From Oenococcus sicerae (lineage in GTDB: Bacteria; Bacillota; Bacilli; Lactobacillales; Lactobacillaceae): a DNA stretch of 64,000 nucleotides. Made by a program: the position numbers and the translations under genes. Positions within the stretch are counted from its first letter, which is position 1. Every line of letters begins with the position of its first letter. The stretch spans positions 558,001 through 622,000 of the forward strand of contig NZ_CP029684.2 in the NCBI RefSeq assembly GCF_004102045.2, given 5' to 3'. Shown here piece after piece: positions 42,748 through 52,700 of the stretch. The notes under the pieces are model-generated. The model saw only the letters and a list, made by a program, of their open reading frames with translations, ran no database searches and was not told where the DNA came from.

Positions 42748-43914
42748 TTACGCCCTTTTCCATTGATCTCTGGTATACACCTTCTCTAAGACATCTTTGA
42801 TCTCATCAGTGACACGGTTGGCAATCACGACATCGCTTTGAGCTTTAAAGCTGGCTAAGTCTTTGATCAAGGGGCTATCTTGAAAAGTGGGCTGGCTTAA
42901 GGTCGGTTCATAGATGATCACCTTAACGCCGCTGGCTTCTAACTTGCTCATAACATCCAGGATCGAAGACTGACGAAAGTTGTCTGAGCCCTTTTTCATG
43001 GCCAGCTTATAGACACCGACGACCTTGGGATGTCTAGCCAGGACTTGATCGGCGATAAACTGTTTTCTTGTATCGTTAGACCGGACAATGGCCGTCATCA
43101 AGTTCTGAGGAACGCCTTGATAGGAAGCTAAGAGTTGTTTGGAATCTTTAGGTAGGCAGTAACCACCATAGCCAAAACTCGGGTTATTGTAAAAGTCGCC
43201 GATCCTAGGATCCATGCCCACTCCTTGGATGATCCGAGCCGCATTTAACGACTTGCTTTCAGCATAGGTGTCTAATTCATTAAAGTAAGCCACCCGCATG
43301 GCTAAGTAAGTATTGGAGAAGAGCTTAATCGCTTCGGCTTCTTCACTAGTCGTAAATAAGGTCGGCACATCCGCTTTGATAGCAGCGGCTTGCAGCAAAC
43401 CAGCAAAGGTCTTGCCAGCCTCAGTTAAGGAACCAACGACAATGCGGCTGGGATAGAGGTTATCGTATAGCGCCGTGCCTTCTCTTAAGAATTCTGGGGA
43501 AAAGAAGATCTGATCGGATTGGTACTGGGCTTTGACCTGATCAATAAAGCCAACTGGGATCGTGGACTTGACCACGATCCAGGCAGTCGAGTTTAAGGCC
43601 AGCGTTTCTTTGATGGCTGCCTGCACACTGCTGGTATCAAAACGATTGGTCTGCGCATCATAATTCGTTGGCGTGGCGATAATCACAAAGTCAGCTCCGG
43701 GAATGGCTTGTTGAGCATCCAGGGTGGCTTTTAAATGCAAGGGTTTGGTCGTCAAATAGTCCGTGATCTCTTTATCAACGATCGGACTGATATGCTGGTT
43801 GATCAGCTCAACCTTTTCTTTGATAATATCCAAAGCCACAACATCGTTTTCTTGTGACAATAAGGTTGCCAGTGATAAGCCGACATAACCAGTTCCAATA
43901 ACTGCAATTTTCAT
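42748..43914 (-). CDS. ugd: UDP-glucose 6-dehydrogenase
   Basis: Ugd oxidises UDP-glucose twice to UDP-glucuronate with NAD. The 388-residue protein has the Rossmann motif [15 protein letters not shown] near residue 140 and the catalytic Cys in G-G-Y-C-L-P-K-D near 255. I start at the ATG at 43914 because TAGGAG is 10 nt upstream; an ATG at 43923 is only 1 nt from that site. The gene looks GC-richer than the flanking transferase genes. Its presence implies a uronic acid (or a product of it, such as galacturonate or xylose) in the polymer. Confidence 0.93.
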   Translation of the reverse strand: MKIAVIGTGYVGLSLATLLSQENDVVALDIIKEKVELINQHISPIVDKEITDYLTTKPLHLKATLDAQQAIPGADFVIIATPTNYDAQTNRFDTSSVQAAIKETLALNSTAWIVVKSTIPVGFIDQVKAQYQSDQIFFSPEFLREGTALYDNLYPSRIVVGSLTEAGKTFAGLLQAAAIKADVPTLFTTSEEAEAIKLFSNTYLAMRVAYFNELDTYAESKSLNAARIIQGVGMDPRIGDFYNNPSFGYGGYCLPKDSKQLLASYQGVPQNLMTAIVRSNDTRKQFIADQVLARHPKVVGVYKLAMKKGSDNFRQSSILDVMSKLEASGVKVIIYEPTLSQPTFQDSPLIKDLASFKAQSDVVIANRVTDEIKDVLEKVYTRDQWKRA

Positions 43915-43955
43915 AGCAAACATACTCCTAAGTTAATTATTATAGATTCTGCTGA

Positions 43956-44939
43956 TTACTTAATCCACTTGTCTTTTAATTTCCTGAAGTTTCGGTAAAG
44001 AAGGTTTATGAGTTTAAAAGAAGCTGACCAGTAGACCATTTTTTCTCGTCGGGTTAAATGGCTCTCTGACATGTTTTGAAGATCGCCTTTCATCTCATTT
44101 GCAAACTGAACACGAATTCGTTGTGGGAAATAAAAATTATAAAAACGAACCATGCGGTGAAAATGCCAAGTAGAGACATATTTCCGACTGAAAAACTTTA
44201 AATAAATATCTCGTGCCTGGTTTAATGCAAATAAAAGATCCGACATAACGCCACTTAAATCATTAGTCCATTTGTCCGCAGTGGCGCTCGTCCCTCTTCT
44301 TCTGTACCAATACATTGGCTTTTCAGTCAGAAACACAATTCCTTGTGAATGAGCATAAACAGTTGGTGTTGAAATTTGATCTTCAAAAATCATACCTACT
44401 GGAAAAGATATATCGTTCTTTTCGTACACGCTTTTAGCAGCCAAATAAGTAGTTGGTCCGACAAAACGTGAGTAGGCCATAATCAAGTCTAAAGCTTCTT
44501 CAACTGAAATAAGTTGGGAATGATTGTAGTTAGGCTTGTTAAGCATCAACACTTGATTGCCATTTGCATCAATCTCACCAATATCAAAAATAACCGTCTC
44601 AGCATGAAATCTATTTAATAACTGAATAGATTTTTCGATTAAATCTAAGTCAGCCAAATCATCAGAGTCCATAAAGTATATATATTTTCCCTTAGCTTTG
44701 GCCAGACCATTATTTCTAGCAACTGACTGCCCAGAATTTTTTTGATGAAAAATCCTGATTCTTTTATCGCTTTGAGACACAGACGACAAAAAATCCTTCG
44801 TATCTCGATTAGAACCATCATCAACGATTATTAACTCTAAATCCTGATAACTTTGATCCAAGATACTGCCTATTGCTTGACCCAAAAAATCCAGTCCATT
44901 ATAAACAGGCATGATGACAGATACTAACGAGCATTCCAC
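43956..44939 (-). CDS. Glycosyltransferase family 2
   Basis: This 327-residue GT-A enzyme has the family start S-V-I-M-P-V-Y-N-G, I-V-D-D-G-S near residue 39 and the metal-binding D-S-D-D near 92. It is cytoplasmic or membrane-associated and transfers one sugar during repeat-unit assembly. About 110 bp of AT-rich sequence with no feature separates it from the Wzy-like gene. Confidence 0.87.
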   Translation of the reverse strand: MECSLVSVIMPVYNGLDFLGQAIGSILDQSYQDLELIIVDDGSNRDTKDFLSSVSQSDKRIRIFHQKNSGQSVARNNGLAKAKGKYIYFMDSDDLADLDLIEKSIQLLNRFHAETVIFDIGEIDANGNQVLMLNKPNYNHSQLISVEEALDLIMAYSRFVGPTTYLAAKSVYEKNDISFPVGMIFEDQISTPTVYAHSQGIVFLTEKPMYWYRRRGTSATADKWTNDLSGVMSDLLFALNQARDIYLKFFSRKYVSTWHFHRMVRFYNFYFPQRIRVQFANEMKGDLQNMSESHLTRREKMVYWSASFKLINLLYRNFRKLKDKWIK

Positions 44940-45053
44940 GGATATATCCTCTTTCTTGTTCTATAAAACAAGTTAACATTCATAGAATCATCATTAATGA
45001 TTATAAATCAGAAGAATAAAATATTTTTTTAGAACCAACTGGTGTGATATAAA

Positions 45054-46421
45054 CTAACTCTTAAAAATGTAATGATGCTCAGGGAATGTTTGATTATCAG
45101 CAGACAAAGATAAAACTCTCCAATAGAAAAACAGCATCAAGAACATTGACCACTTAAAGATGTCGAAAGATAAAAATGAGCTAGGAATCAATACAGCAAA
45201 AGTTACAAGAGAACTGTTCAACATTGAATAATAAAAACGTTCGTTATCAGATTGGGCTTGAATGTATTGCTTTCGTCTATTTATCAAATCAATAATATAT
45301 TTAGTAACAAAAAATAGTAGCGGCACCATGATAATAAGGCCATACTGTGCTAACCAACCAAAAAAACCGCTTAATACTGGATAACCGAGTTTGGAATAAA
45401 CGTTTTCATATTCCCAATTATGAGTTGACCAAGTAGGAATATACTCAGTAATAAAGTATCCAGCAAAGCCTTGTCCGGTACCCAGAAATGGCGTTGATAA
45501 AAAGGTAAATATCAGGCCAATCGTGCCGCCAAGGCGGTTAGAGGTTCCTTGTTTTTCAAACAAAAACTGCGTTAAAACATTATGGACAGGTGTAACAAAA
45601 ACATAAGCCAATGCAATTGCCGCTATACCGACAAGCCCTAATAAAAATAATAGTTTGCGATCATGATGATCTGCAAGTATCAGCCAAGCGAGATAAAGAA
45701 GAGCGATGGTCAAAATACCAGTTGTTGTTTTCGCCATTAACAAAAAAATCCCGCTTACAATAACCATGACCCATAAAATTATTTTTGGCTTTTTGAAAAC
45801 CAACTTGTCTTTACCAATAAGCAAGCCAATAACGATTGGTAGATACACTACTCCTAAAAGATTAGCAAAGACAGGAGACTCTCCTTCAAACCCATTAACA
45901 CGACCCTGTGTTACTGCATAGCTACCTAACTGATAAAAATCAGTCCGCCCAGCCCAACGTGTTTCAAACACTGAGGCCAAAGTATTAATATATCCATCTA
46001 ATGAGTGCACACCGATAGTAATAAGAACTTCGGGCATAATTACTAAAATTGCATATATAGCGTATCCGTAAAGAGCCCAACGAATGAATTTAACCGCATT
46101 TTCCTGGTTGGTAATATAAAGTTTTGTAAAGGAGTAGATCATCCAGATCATTACAACTTGTTTTAATAACAGAACGACTGATTGCACAATTCCAATTGGA
46201 ACAGCTGACATTGAGGTATAAGGAAAACTAATTAACATTGCCAGTATCTGAAGAAGAATAATAATTACCCAAATAACAATTGTTCTGCGTCGGGGAATTA
46301 TCTTTTTTATATCTAAAGGATTTTTAAATAGCATCCAAAGAATCGGCAAGGATGCTATAAAAAAAGCATGCGCGTTAAAAAATTTTGAAAGGAACGTTAA
46401 CGGCAAAAGCAACAATTGCAT
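45054..46421 (-). CDS. Wzy-type polysaccharide polymerase / O-antigen ligase-like protein
   Basis: This 455-residue protein has 10-12 membrane segments and a large outer loop around residues 275-335, the usual design of Wzy polymerases that join repeat units outside the membrane. Sequence motifs are poor in this family, so the call rests on topology (G-T-G-Q-G-F-A-G-Y near 310 is a family-like loop motif) and position 6 nt after the chain-length gene. Confidence 0.75.
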   Translation of the reverse strand: MQLLLLPLTFLSKFFNAHAFFIASLPILWMLFKNPLDIKKIIPRRRTIVIWVIIILLQILAMLISFPYTSMSAVPIGIVQSVVLLLKQVVMIWMIYSFTKLYITNQENAVKFIRWALYGYAIYAILVIMPEVLITIGVHSLDGYINTLASVFETRWAGRTDFYQLGSYAVTQGRVNGFEGESPVFANLLGVVYLPIVIGLLIGKDKLVFKKPKIILWVMVIVSGIFLLMAKTTTGILTIALLYLAWLILADHHDRKLLFLLGLVGIAAIALAYVFVTPVHNVLTQFLFEKQGTSNRLGGTIGLIFTFLSTPFLGTGQGFAGYFITEYIPTWSTHNWEYENVYSKLGYPVLSGFFGWLAQYGLIIMVPLLFFVTKYIIDLINRRKQYIQAQSDNERFYYSMLNSSLVTFAVLIPSSFLSFDIFKWSMFLMLFFYWRVLSLSADNQTFPEHHYIFKS

Positions 46422-46427
46422 AGTTAA

Positions 46428-47069
46428 TTACTCCGATCGTTCTATCTTTTTGTAATTCTTATATACCCCAATGATCAAAGACAACACAATACCCAAAGTC
46501 AGTCCAAAACTAGCACCAAACAAAATCGCCTTTTTGTGTACAGGACCAGCAACAGAGGGTTTCACTTTTGCTTTGGAAGCCTTGGACATTAAAACTGGTT
46601 TCGGCATCGATGGTAAGAGCTTAGTTCCCTGATCAGCAAAAGATTCCGTGTAAGCATTAACTAACTCAGCGGCTTTGGACTCGCTTGTCGCGGAAGCTGA
46701 AAATCTAATAAACAAAGTACCGTTAACTGAATCAATGCTGATACTCTTAGAGATATCATTCTTAGATATTTTCCAGCCTCTCTGTGCTAAATCTTTTTTA
46801 GTAGCAGAAATAATTTTGTTATCATTTGCTACGATTATGTAACTACTAAGCAATGATTCGTTAGCCTGGAATGAAGAATACGGATTCTTTTTATTCGCTG
46901 TTCCAACATATACTTCTCTAGATGCTGAAAAACGAGCAGGAGGTAATGCAACACGTTTTGTGTATACATACATGCTGCCAGCACCTAAAATAGTTAAAAT
47001 AATCGTTAACCAAGCATATCTAATTAAATGGTGAACCAAGTCTGTTAATGTAAACTGAGAAGTATTCAT
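46428..47069 (-). CDS. Wzz/CpsC-like chain-length regulator
   Basis: This 213-residue protein has membrane segments near residues 17-32 and 183-203 that flank an outer helical domain, the layout of Wzz/CpsC/EpsC co-polymerases that set polymer length. AAAGGATA precedes the start. In most Gram-positive loci the partner is a tyrosine kinase (CpsD/Wze) and a phosphatase; none is encoded in this window, and the protein ends soon after the second membrane segment. Confidence 0.8.
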   Translation of the reverse strand: MNTSQFTLTDLVHHLIRYAWLTIILTILGAGSMYVYTKRVALPPARFSASREVYVGTANKKNPYSSFQANESLLSSYIIVANDNKIISATKKDLAQRGWKISKNDISKSISIDSVNGTLFIRFSASATSESKAAELVNAYTESFADQGTKLLPSMPKPVLMSKASKAKVKPSVAGPVHKKAILFGASFGLTLGIVLSLIIGVYKNYKKIERSE

Positions 47070-47193
47070 TTCTGCAAATATCCTTTAAAATCAAAAATCA
47101 ACAAGTTGCCTCATTGTAAAACCCTGCGTTTTGACACATATGATAAGCCTACTCTACCGATAAAATATCCTCATGATAAACCATCAGAAAACA

Positions 47194-48129
47194 TTAATTG
47201 CTTCCGGGCAGGTATTTGGGGTTTTTTCCAAAGTGGTTATGCTTGGCATCCCTAACGGCATCAGTTACTTGACGCACTTCATATTTCCGGTGACCTTTAA
47301 ATCTCGGAAGTGGCAGTACGTACACACTCTTAATCCAAGTAGCGATAGGATAAAGTTTCCTTCTAAAGGACTTGCCATGTTTATCACACATGTCTATTTT
47401 GTTACGTACACCATAATAATGGCGCCAATCGGGCTTGTAATCTGTTTTAAAATCCATCGCCGAACTACTGGTATCGTGAATCACAACAGCATTGACAACG
47501 TTGATGATATTAGTTTGTTCCCGAACACGTACAGAAAACTCTAAATCATCCATCCAAATAAAGTACTTAGCATTAATTTCACCAATTTTAGACAGAATCT
47601 CTTTGTTTACAACACTGCCGACAAAGGTAAACATGTCTATCGGAAAATCCTCTGCGTAAGCACTCAACGGAATGTGACTATATCGCAACATCCCCCAATC
47701 TTTGATATGAATACGGTGTGTAATATCCGTCCTACCATCATTAAGCTTGACCGTCCCCGTAAAGGCTTTAACATCGGGATTATTTTGCGATGCCTGGGCA
47801 ATTGCATGGAAAAAACCAGGTTGGTAATATGCATCATCATCGCCAAAAGCAATCCAATCAACATTGAGTTTTTTGGCTTGTTCTAAGGCATATTCAAAGC
47901 CACCAGATCCACCGATGTTCTCGTCTAGTTTAAAATATTTAATCTTTTTATTTGCCAGCAATCCTTCTGACTGAAGATATTCATTAGTACCATCGCTTGA
48001 ATTGTTATCAACCACAACAATATATTTAGGAGCAACATCTTGGTCCAATATAAAATTAATGGCTTTAACTAATTTTTCTTTACGATTAAAAGTCACTATT
48101 AAATTTGCATACGAAAATTTTTTGGTCAT
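47194..48129 (-). CDS. Glycosyltransferase family 2, WbbL/GlfT2-like
   Basis: This 311-residue enzyme has V-T-F-N-R-K-E-K near the start, D-N-N-S-S-D-G-T-N near residue 42, G-G-S-G-G-F-E and the metal-binding G-D-D-D-A near 96. The G-G-x-G-G-F plus D-D-D combination is shared with rhamnosyl- and galactofuranosyl-transferases. With the UDP-galactopyranose mutase in the locus, a galactofuranosyl-transferase is possible. It overlaps the next GT2 gene by 4 nt and is clearly its paralogue. Confidence 0.83.
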   Translation of the reverse strand: MTKKFSYANLIVTFNRKEKLVKAINFILDQDVAPKYIVVVDNNSSDGTNEYLQSEGLLANKKIKYFKLDENIGGSGGFEYALEQAKKLNVDWIAFGDDDAYYQPGFFHAIAQASQNNPDVKAFTGTVKLNDGRTDITHRIHIKDWGMLRYSHIPLSAYAEDFPIDMFTFVGSVVNKEILSKIGEINAKYFIWMDDLEFSVRVREQTNIINVVNAVVIHDTSSSAMDFKTDYKPDWRHYYGVRNKIDMCDKHGKSFRRKLYPIATWIKSVYVLPLPRFKGHRKYEVRQVTDAVRDAKHNHFGKNPKYLPGSN

Positions 48130-49019
48130 TCTTTTCCCTTTGGATATTCGATTATTGGTTTGAAAACTAGCCCTGCTTTAGTACCGCTTATAATTATCTT
48201 GATTTTTTCGCGTTTGTACTTAGTTCTTCTGAAAACAACTTTAGCAAAATCAATCATCGTGTGAACATAGGGACGTATTTTTTGCATCATTTTCGTTCTA
48301 CGACGACCAGTCAAAAGTCTATTCCGGTACTCATAAAAATATCTCGGTAACCTGTTACTATCTTTTTCGTGAAAGATATCACCGGCTGCAATATTGCTTT
48401 CGATTTCATGCACAACTTTGCTTCCTGATACGAAATAGCCCTTGGCAATACGTCCTAAACGTTCCGTATATTCCATATCGTCTCCCCAGATAAAATATTC
48501 TTTTTGGGGGAAACCTGCCTGCGATATACATTGCCGCCTAACCAGCAAAGAAACAAAAGTCGCTTTTTTAATCTCATATAAGCCATTGCCAACATCCGCG
48601 ATAGGTTTAACAAGATTCATTAATGCTGGGGAACCATCGACCCAGCGGACATCACTCGCGTAAAAAGCAGCATCTGGTTTATATGACACTGCTTCAAGCA
48701 ACTTAGATAGCGCTTGTTCGCTAACTAGCGTATCATCATCCATCACCCAAGCATAATCCCAATTTGTTTTTCTATAAAAATATTTGACCCCAGCATTAAA
48801 GCCGCCAGCGCCTCCCGTATTTTCCTTTAAATGCAGAATAGACAGTCTGTGATCCTGCAGTGTCTTCAAATAATCCTTAGTACCATCACTTGAGTCATTA
48901 TCAATGACTAGAATACCTTGTAACTTATTATCAGGAATTTCAAGCAATGACGGCAGACTTCTTTTAAGCTTAGTTAGTCGATTATAGGTAACGATAATTG
49001 CTGCAACTGTCTCAGCCAT
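48126..49019 (-). CDS. Glycosyltransferase family 2, WbbL/GlfT2-like paralogue
   Basis: This 297-residue enzyme has I-I-V-T-Y-N-R near the start, D-N-D-S-S-D-G-T-K, G-G-A-G-G-F-N-A-G and V-M-D-D-D-T. It resembles the product of the next downstream gene and belongs to the same rhamnosyl/galactofuranosyl-transferase group. I start it at the ATG at 49019, preceded by GGAGAAAA and overlapping the stop of the upstream gene by 8 nt; the frame is open further but inside that gene. Confidence 0.85.
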   Translation of the reverse strand: MAETVAAIIVTYNRLTKLKRSLPSLLEIPDNKLQGILVIDNDSSDGTKDYLKTLQDHRLSILHLKENTGGAGGFNAGVKYFYRKTNWDYAWVMDDDTLVSEQALSKLLEAVSYKPDAAFYASDVRWVDGSPALMNLVKPIADVGNGLYEIKKATFVSLLVRRQCISQAGFPQKEYFIWGDDMEYTERLGRIAKGYFVSGSKVVHEIESNIAAGDIFHEKDSNRLPRYFYEYRNRLLTGRRRTKMMQKIRPYVHTMIDFAKVVFRRTKYKREKIKIIISGTKAGLVFKPIIEYPKGKE

Positions 49020-49959
49020 TAATTTTTCTCCGTTGAAAACGACTAATAAATATCGGAAAGACATTTTTTCTGAGATAGGAATTAAAAACTCCAAATTTAA
49101 AATCTCTTGAGATACTTAAATATGAAGTAAATTTTTCGAGTTTATTCATTTTGTGATCATCAATAAAGCCCGGCAGAACTTGATTTTTATCAAAAGACTC
49201 AATAACATCCCGATCAACTAACTTTTTGAATTGCCTCATCCAGTTTCTTGAAAAATGCCAATCAACCACAGAAGAAACACTGTTTTTGCGACCTGGATAT
49301 TGCATGCGATACCAAACCAAAGGCATTGATATCTGTACCATACGAGTATGTTTGATTAAGCTGGCACGTAGAATCAAGTCCCAATCTTGGTGTTTTTTTA
49401 ATCCATCAGTAAAACGCAATGCAGCAAATGTTTCACAAGGAATCAAAAGACTTGAGGTCGTGATATATCCATCTCGTTTAAAAATAAAATTGGCTGCATT
49501 TTCATTAGATGCGATTTGATTGATGGGTCGAATCTTGTCTCCGCCGCATTCATCATAAATCACATTTGTAAAGATAAAAAAATTAGTATCTTTTTCTTTT
49601 TCGCACGCAACTAACTGATATTTTATTTTTTCGGGAAGCCATTTATCATCATCATCCAAAAAAGCAACAAACTCATCTGCGGGATCCAAGTTGTCAAAAG
49701 CGAGATTTCTGGTTTGCGAACCACCAACTTTTTTATTACTTTCCAACACCTTGATTGGTTCATGTGGGAAAAGAGCGGATAATTTGTTCTTAAGATAAGT
49801 CGACTTGCCGTCTATTGCAATCACAATATCATTAACTTGTATCGTTTGATCAAGCACACTTTGAACTGCTTCTATCACAAAATCATTTTCTGATTGCCGA
49901 TTTTTCGGTCTCTCATAAGTAGGAATCACAACACCAATTTTTTTTGTACTTTTGGTCAT
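49012..49959 (-). CDS. Glycosyltransferase family 2
   Basis: This 315-residue GT-A enzyme starts K-I-G-V-V-I-P-T-Y-E-R-P and has I-A-I-D-G-K near residue 50 and the metal-binding D-D-D-D-K near 100, with a helical C-terminus. I start it at the ATG at 49959; an upstream extension is possible in frame but contains the likely promoter. An extended -10 (TGC-TAGAAT, 49967-49975) ends 7 nt before that ATG, so the mRNA may be leaderless. It heads the leftward run of GT2, chain-length and polymerase genes. Confidence 0.83.
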   Translation of the reverse strand: MTKSTKKIGVVIPTYERPKNRQSENDFVIEAVQSVLDQTIQVNDIVIAIDGKSTYLKNKLSALFPHEPIKVLESNKKVGGSQTRNLAFDNLDPADEFVAFLDDDDKWLPEKIKYQLVACEKEKDTNFFIFTNVIYDECGGDKIRPINQIASNENAANFIFKRDGYITTSSLLIPCETFAALRFTDGLKKHQDWDLILRASLIKHTRMVQISMPLVWYRMQYPGRKNSVSSVVDWHFSRNWMRQFKKLVDRDVIESFDKNQVLPGFIDDHKMNKLEKFTSYLSISRDFKFGVFNSYLRKNVFPIFISRFQRRKING

Positions 49960-49966
49960 CTTTTTA

Positions 49967-49975
49967 ATTCTAGCA
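49967..49975 (-). promoter_or_regulatory. Extended -10 promoter of the GT2 operon
   Basis: On the minus strand TGC-TAGAAT forms an extended -10 whose last base is 7 nt upstream of the ATG at 49959. The -35 region is weak (AACTTG). This divides the polysaccharide region from the rightward gene at 50142. Confidence 0.5.
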
Positions 49976-50141
49976 TGCAATGAAAAAAACAAGTTGGTAC
50001 ATATAGCTACCAATGCAACATAACTCACAATTTATGAACTATTTAATCACGATAACGAAATACGAACCGAACCGAATAATAAGGATCTTCGAAAGGTATA
50101 CAATTTTAAATGAAATATTTGGGGACTGAGGGAGTCTTTTT

Positions 50142-51671
50142 GTGAAAAACGTGAAAATATCTTTCAATAGAATTGGTTCGATCGTTAGTATCGGTCTTTT
50201 TATTTATATCGGATTTTTAGTATTGAGGTATTCAGACCCCGCAGTTTCCCCTACAATTTTAAAAACCTCGACTATTTTATTAATTATCATCATTTTCTTG
50301 ACTCGAAATAAAATTGCAGAACTACTGGATAGATCGGCCAAAAACTGGTTGTGGATTTTTATCGCAGTATTTACTGCTATTTTTCTTTTTCAAATTATTA
50401 CTTTTAATGCCTTTTATACAGCTGCGGTCCATTGGGATTTTATGAATGATGTGAATTGGGCATTCAATGCATACAGAAATAAGGGAGTGTTTGCTAAAAA
50501 TGCAATTATAGGTATGTCAATATATCCAAATACCATTATTACGGTGCGCTTATTTTTGCTGATCGCAAGTATTTTCCACACTTCTACTATTCCTGCGTTA
50601 CTATTTTGGTTAGAAATGGCAAACATTCTCATCATCGATTTGGCATATATTCTTGTAGCATATGCTTTAAAAAGATTTTATAACGCAAAAAGTAGTCTTA
50701 TTTTTATTTCCTTATCTCCTTTCAGTTATGTCGTCTTTCATTGGATTTTTCAACAAGATTTATGGTCCGATAGCATTGGACTTATTTTTATTGCCTTTTT
50801 TGAATATCTGGTCCTGTATCTAGAAAACCAAAAAATTTCTAAAAAAAATTGTTTGGTGTTTCTATCATTACCTTTATTACTTGGATTCGCTGCATTAATC
50901 AAAGCAAGCTATATTGTTGTTTTGATTGCATTATTACCCTTCTTACTTAATAAATTTGATAAACATAATTTTTCCAAAACCGTATTATTAATTTTTATTT
51001 CAGTCGTCATTTTCGCTGGCACTTTCATTGGAGGAAATAAAATTATACAGACTGGGATCGTGACACCCAAACAAATTCAGCGATACAGCATGCCAACTCA
51101 AAACTGGATTAACATGGGATTATCTATTCCAAAAAATCAAATATGGCCTTGGAATTCAGGTGGATATAATCCTAAATTTGTTAACCAGATGAATACGGCT
51201 AAATCATTAAGTGCACGGCAAAAAATATCTAAAGATAGTTTTAAAAAAATTATTAAAAAAAATGGATTCCACGGATTAATCAGGATTCAGAACGCCAAAC
51301 TGACATTTATGTTTGGCGTCGGACCAAGTTTGTCTCAGTTGGGATTCAACAGTCCTCGACTAAACTCTATAATTGGTAATTTCATAAATTCTTATCACCA
51401 TTTCACGAATTTCAAGAATATAGTGCTTACTTTTTTTTATGTTATTGTGTCATTATTCGCTATCTGCTTAACAAAAATATATAAAAAAAAGCATTACGAT
51501 TTGCTTTCTATTACCAGTTTTGCATTTATTGGTTTTATATTCTTTGAAATGATTTGGGAACTAGAACCCAGATATATGGCTTCAATGTCAATTATGGTAA
51601 TCACAGCCATTGCTTTATCTGCAAGTAGTTGGTTCACATCTACCTCTGATCTAAAAGATTCTGTTCAATAA
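50142..51671 (+). CDS. GT-C-type membrane glycosyltransferase-like protein
   Basis: This 509-residue membrane protein has about ten hydrophobic segments. It carries an outer-loop W-D-F-M-N-D-V-N-W-A near residue 100 and E-P-R-Y-M-A-S-M near 480, a layout of GT-C enzymes that take sugar from a polyprenyl phosphate and transfer it outside the membrane. The start is a GTG with GGGAG upstream. It is the only rightward gene within the locus and overlaps the convergent GtrB-like gene by 32 nt at the 3' ends. The codons are very AT-rich compared with the genes outside the locus, suggesting recent acquisition. Exact activity unknown. Confidence 0.65.
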   Translation: MKNVKISFNRIGSIVSIGLFIYIGFLVLRYSDPAVSPTILKTSTILLIIIIFLTRNKIAELLDRSAKNWLWIFIAVFTAIFLFQIITFNAFYTAAVHWDFMNDVNWAFNAYRNKGVFAKNAIIGMSIYPNTIITVRLFLLIASIFHTSTIPALLFWLEMANILIIDLAYILVAYALKRFYNAKSSLIFISLSPFSYVVFHWIFQQDLWSDSIGLIFIAFFEYLVLYLENQKISKKNCLVFLSLPLLLGFAALIKASYIVVLIALLPFLLNKFDKHNFSKTVLLIFISVVIFAGTFIGGNKIIQTGIVTPKQIQRYSMPTQNWINMGLSIPKNQIWPWNSGGYNPKFVNQMNTAKSLSARQKISKDSFKKIIKKNGFHGLIRIQNAKLTFMFGVGPSLSQLGFNSPRLNSIIGNFINSYHHFTNFKNIVLTFFYVIVSLFAICLTKIYKKKHYDLLSITSFAFIGFIFFEMIWELEPRYMASMSIMVITAIALSASSWFTSTSDLKDSVQ

Positions 51672-52605
51672 TATATCTAGGACGCTTCTTAACTTCGGTA
51701 AAAATCTGCCCTATATATTCTCCAAGAACACCGATGGAAAATAATTGCAAGCCACCTAATCCCCAGATAGAAATTATCAAAGAAGACCAACCAGCTGTTG
51801 TGTGACCCAAAAAATGTTCAACAAATGAATAAGCAAAAAATATCATGCTAATAAAGATAATCGCAATACCCATATTTCTTAAAAATCTTATTGGTTTAAT
51901 TGAAAATGAGGTTACGCCATCAATTGCGAAATTTATCATTTTCTTCAATGGATACTTAGTGCTGCCGGCTTCTCTTGGGGATCTTTTATAAAACACCTGT
52001 GCACTTTTGAAGCCTACTAACGGTACAAGGCCTCTAATGAACATGTCTCTTTCAGGAAATTTAAGGAACTCATTCATCGCTTTTTTGGTCATCAACCTAA
52101 AATCTGCAGAATTTTTGACCGTTTTAGCGCCAAGCTCATTCATTATCTTATAAAAAATTGATGCTGTTTGACGCTTAAAAAAGCTATCTGTCGTCCTATC
52201 ATTTCTCACGCCATAGACAACTTCCACAGCTTCACTATCAACTTTTTCAATCATATCGATAATCGAGTTTGGATCATCTTGTAGATCTGCATCTATAGAC
52301 ACCAATAAATCTGCATCTTTAGACGCTTCAAATCCAGCTATAAGAGCAGCTTGATGACCAAAATTTCTAGAAAATTTTATGCCTGTTACATGTTTTCTTT
52401 TAGAGGACAGTTCCATGATCGTTTCCCATGTTTTATCAGTCGAACCATCATCGATAAATAATATTTGGCTATCTAGAGAAATCTTTTTATTACTGACTAA
52501 TTGCTCAATAATTCCCGACAAAATTTTAGCAGCTCTATCGAGAGTCAATTCTTCATTCATTGCGGGCACGATGATACTTAATTTTCTATCTGAACCATCT
52601 CTCAT
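51640..52605 (-). CDS. Polyprenyl-phosphate glycosyltransferase (GtrB/DPM1-like)
   Basis: This 321-residue enzyme has a GT2 catalytic domain with V-P-A-M-N-E-E near residue 15, I-D-D-G-S-T-D near 52 and D-A-D-L-Q-D near 105, and two C-terminal membrane segments (about 232-255 and 265-290). Such proteins make undecaprenyl-phosphate-glucose or a related lipid-linked sugar on the inner face. AAAGGATT precedes the ATG. With the GtrA protein (57510) and the GT-C-like protein (50142) it could form a three-part side-chain glycosylation system. Confidence 0.87.
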   Translation of the reverse strand: MRDGSDRKLSIIVPAMNEELTLDRAAKILSGIIEQLVSNKKISLDSQILFIDDGSTDKTWETIMELSSKRKHVTGIKFSRNFGHQAALIAGFEASKDADLLVSIDADLQDDPNSIIDMIEKVDSEAVEVVYGVRNDRTTDSFFKRQTASIFYKIMNELGAKTVKNSADFRLMTKKAMNEFLKFPERDMFIRGLVPLVGFKSAQVFYKRSPREAGSTKYPLKKMINFAIDGVTSFSIKPIRFLRNMGIAIIFISMIFFAYSFVEHFLGHTTAGWSSLIISIWGLGGLQLFSIGVLGEYIGQIFTEVKKRPRYIIEQNLLDQR

Positions 52606-52700
52606 AATTTAATCCTTTTTTCATAACCCTTATTATTGATTTTTGCAAAAATAACAGCTTCTTAAAATAAATTCTGTCTTAAATTGTTTTGTCAAAACAA

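Noticed and set aside
49960-50141. Coding sequence between the divergent GT2 and GT-C genes
   Set aside because: Only the extended -10 and a ribosome site are apparent; the in-frame extension of the GT2 gene has no conserved pattern.
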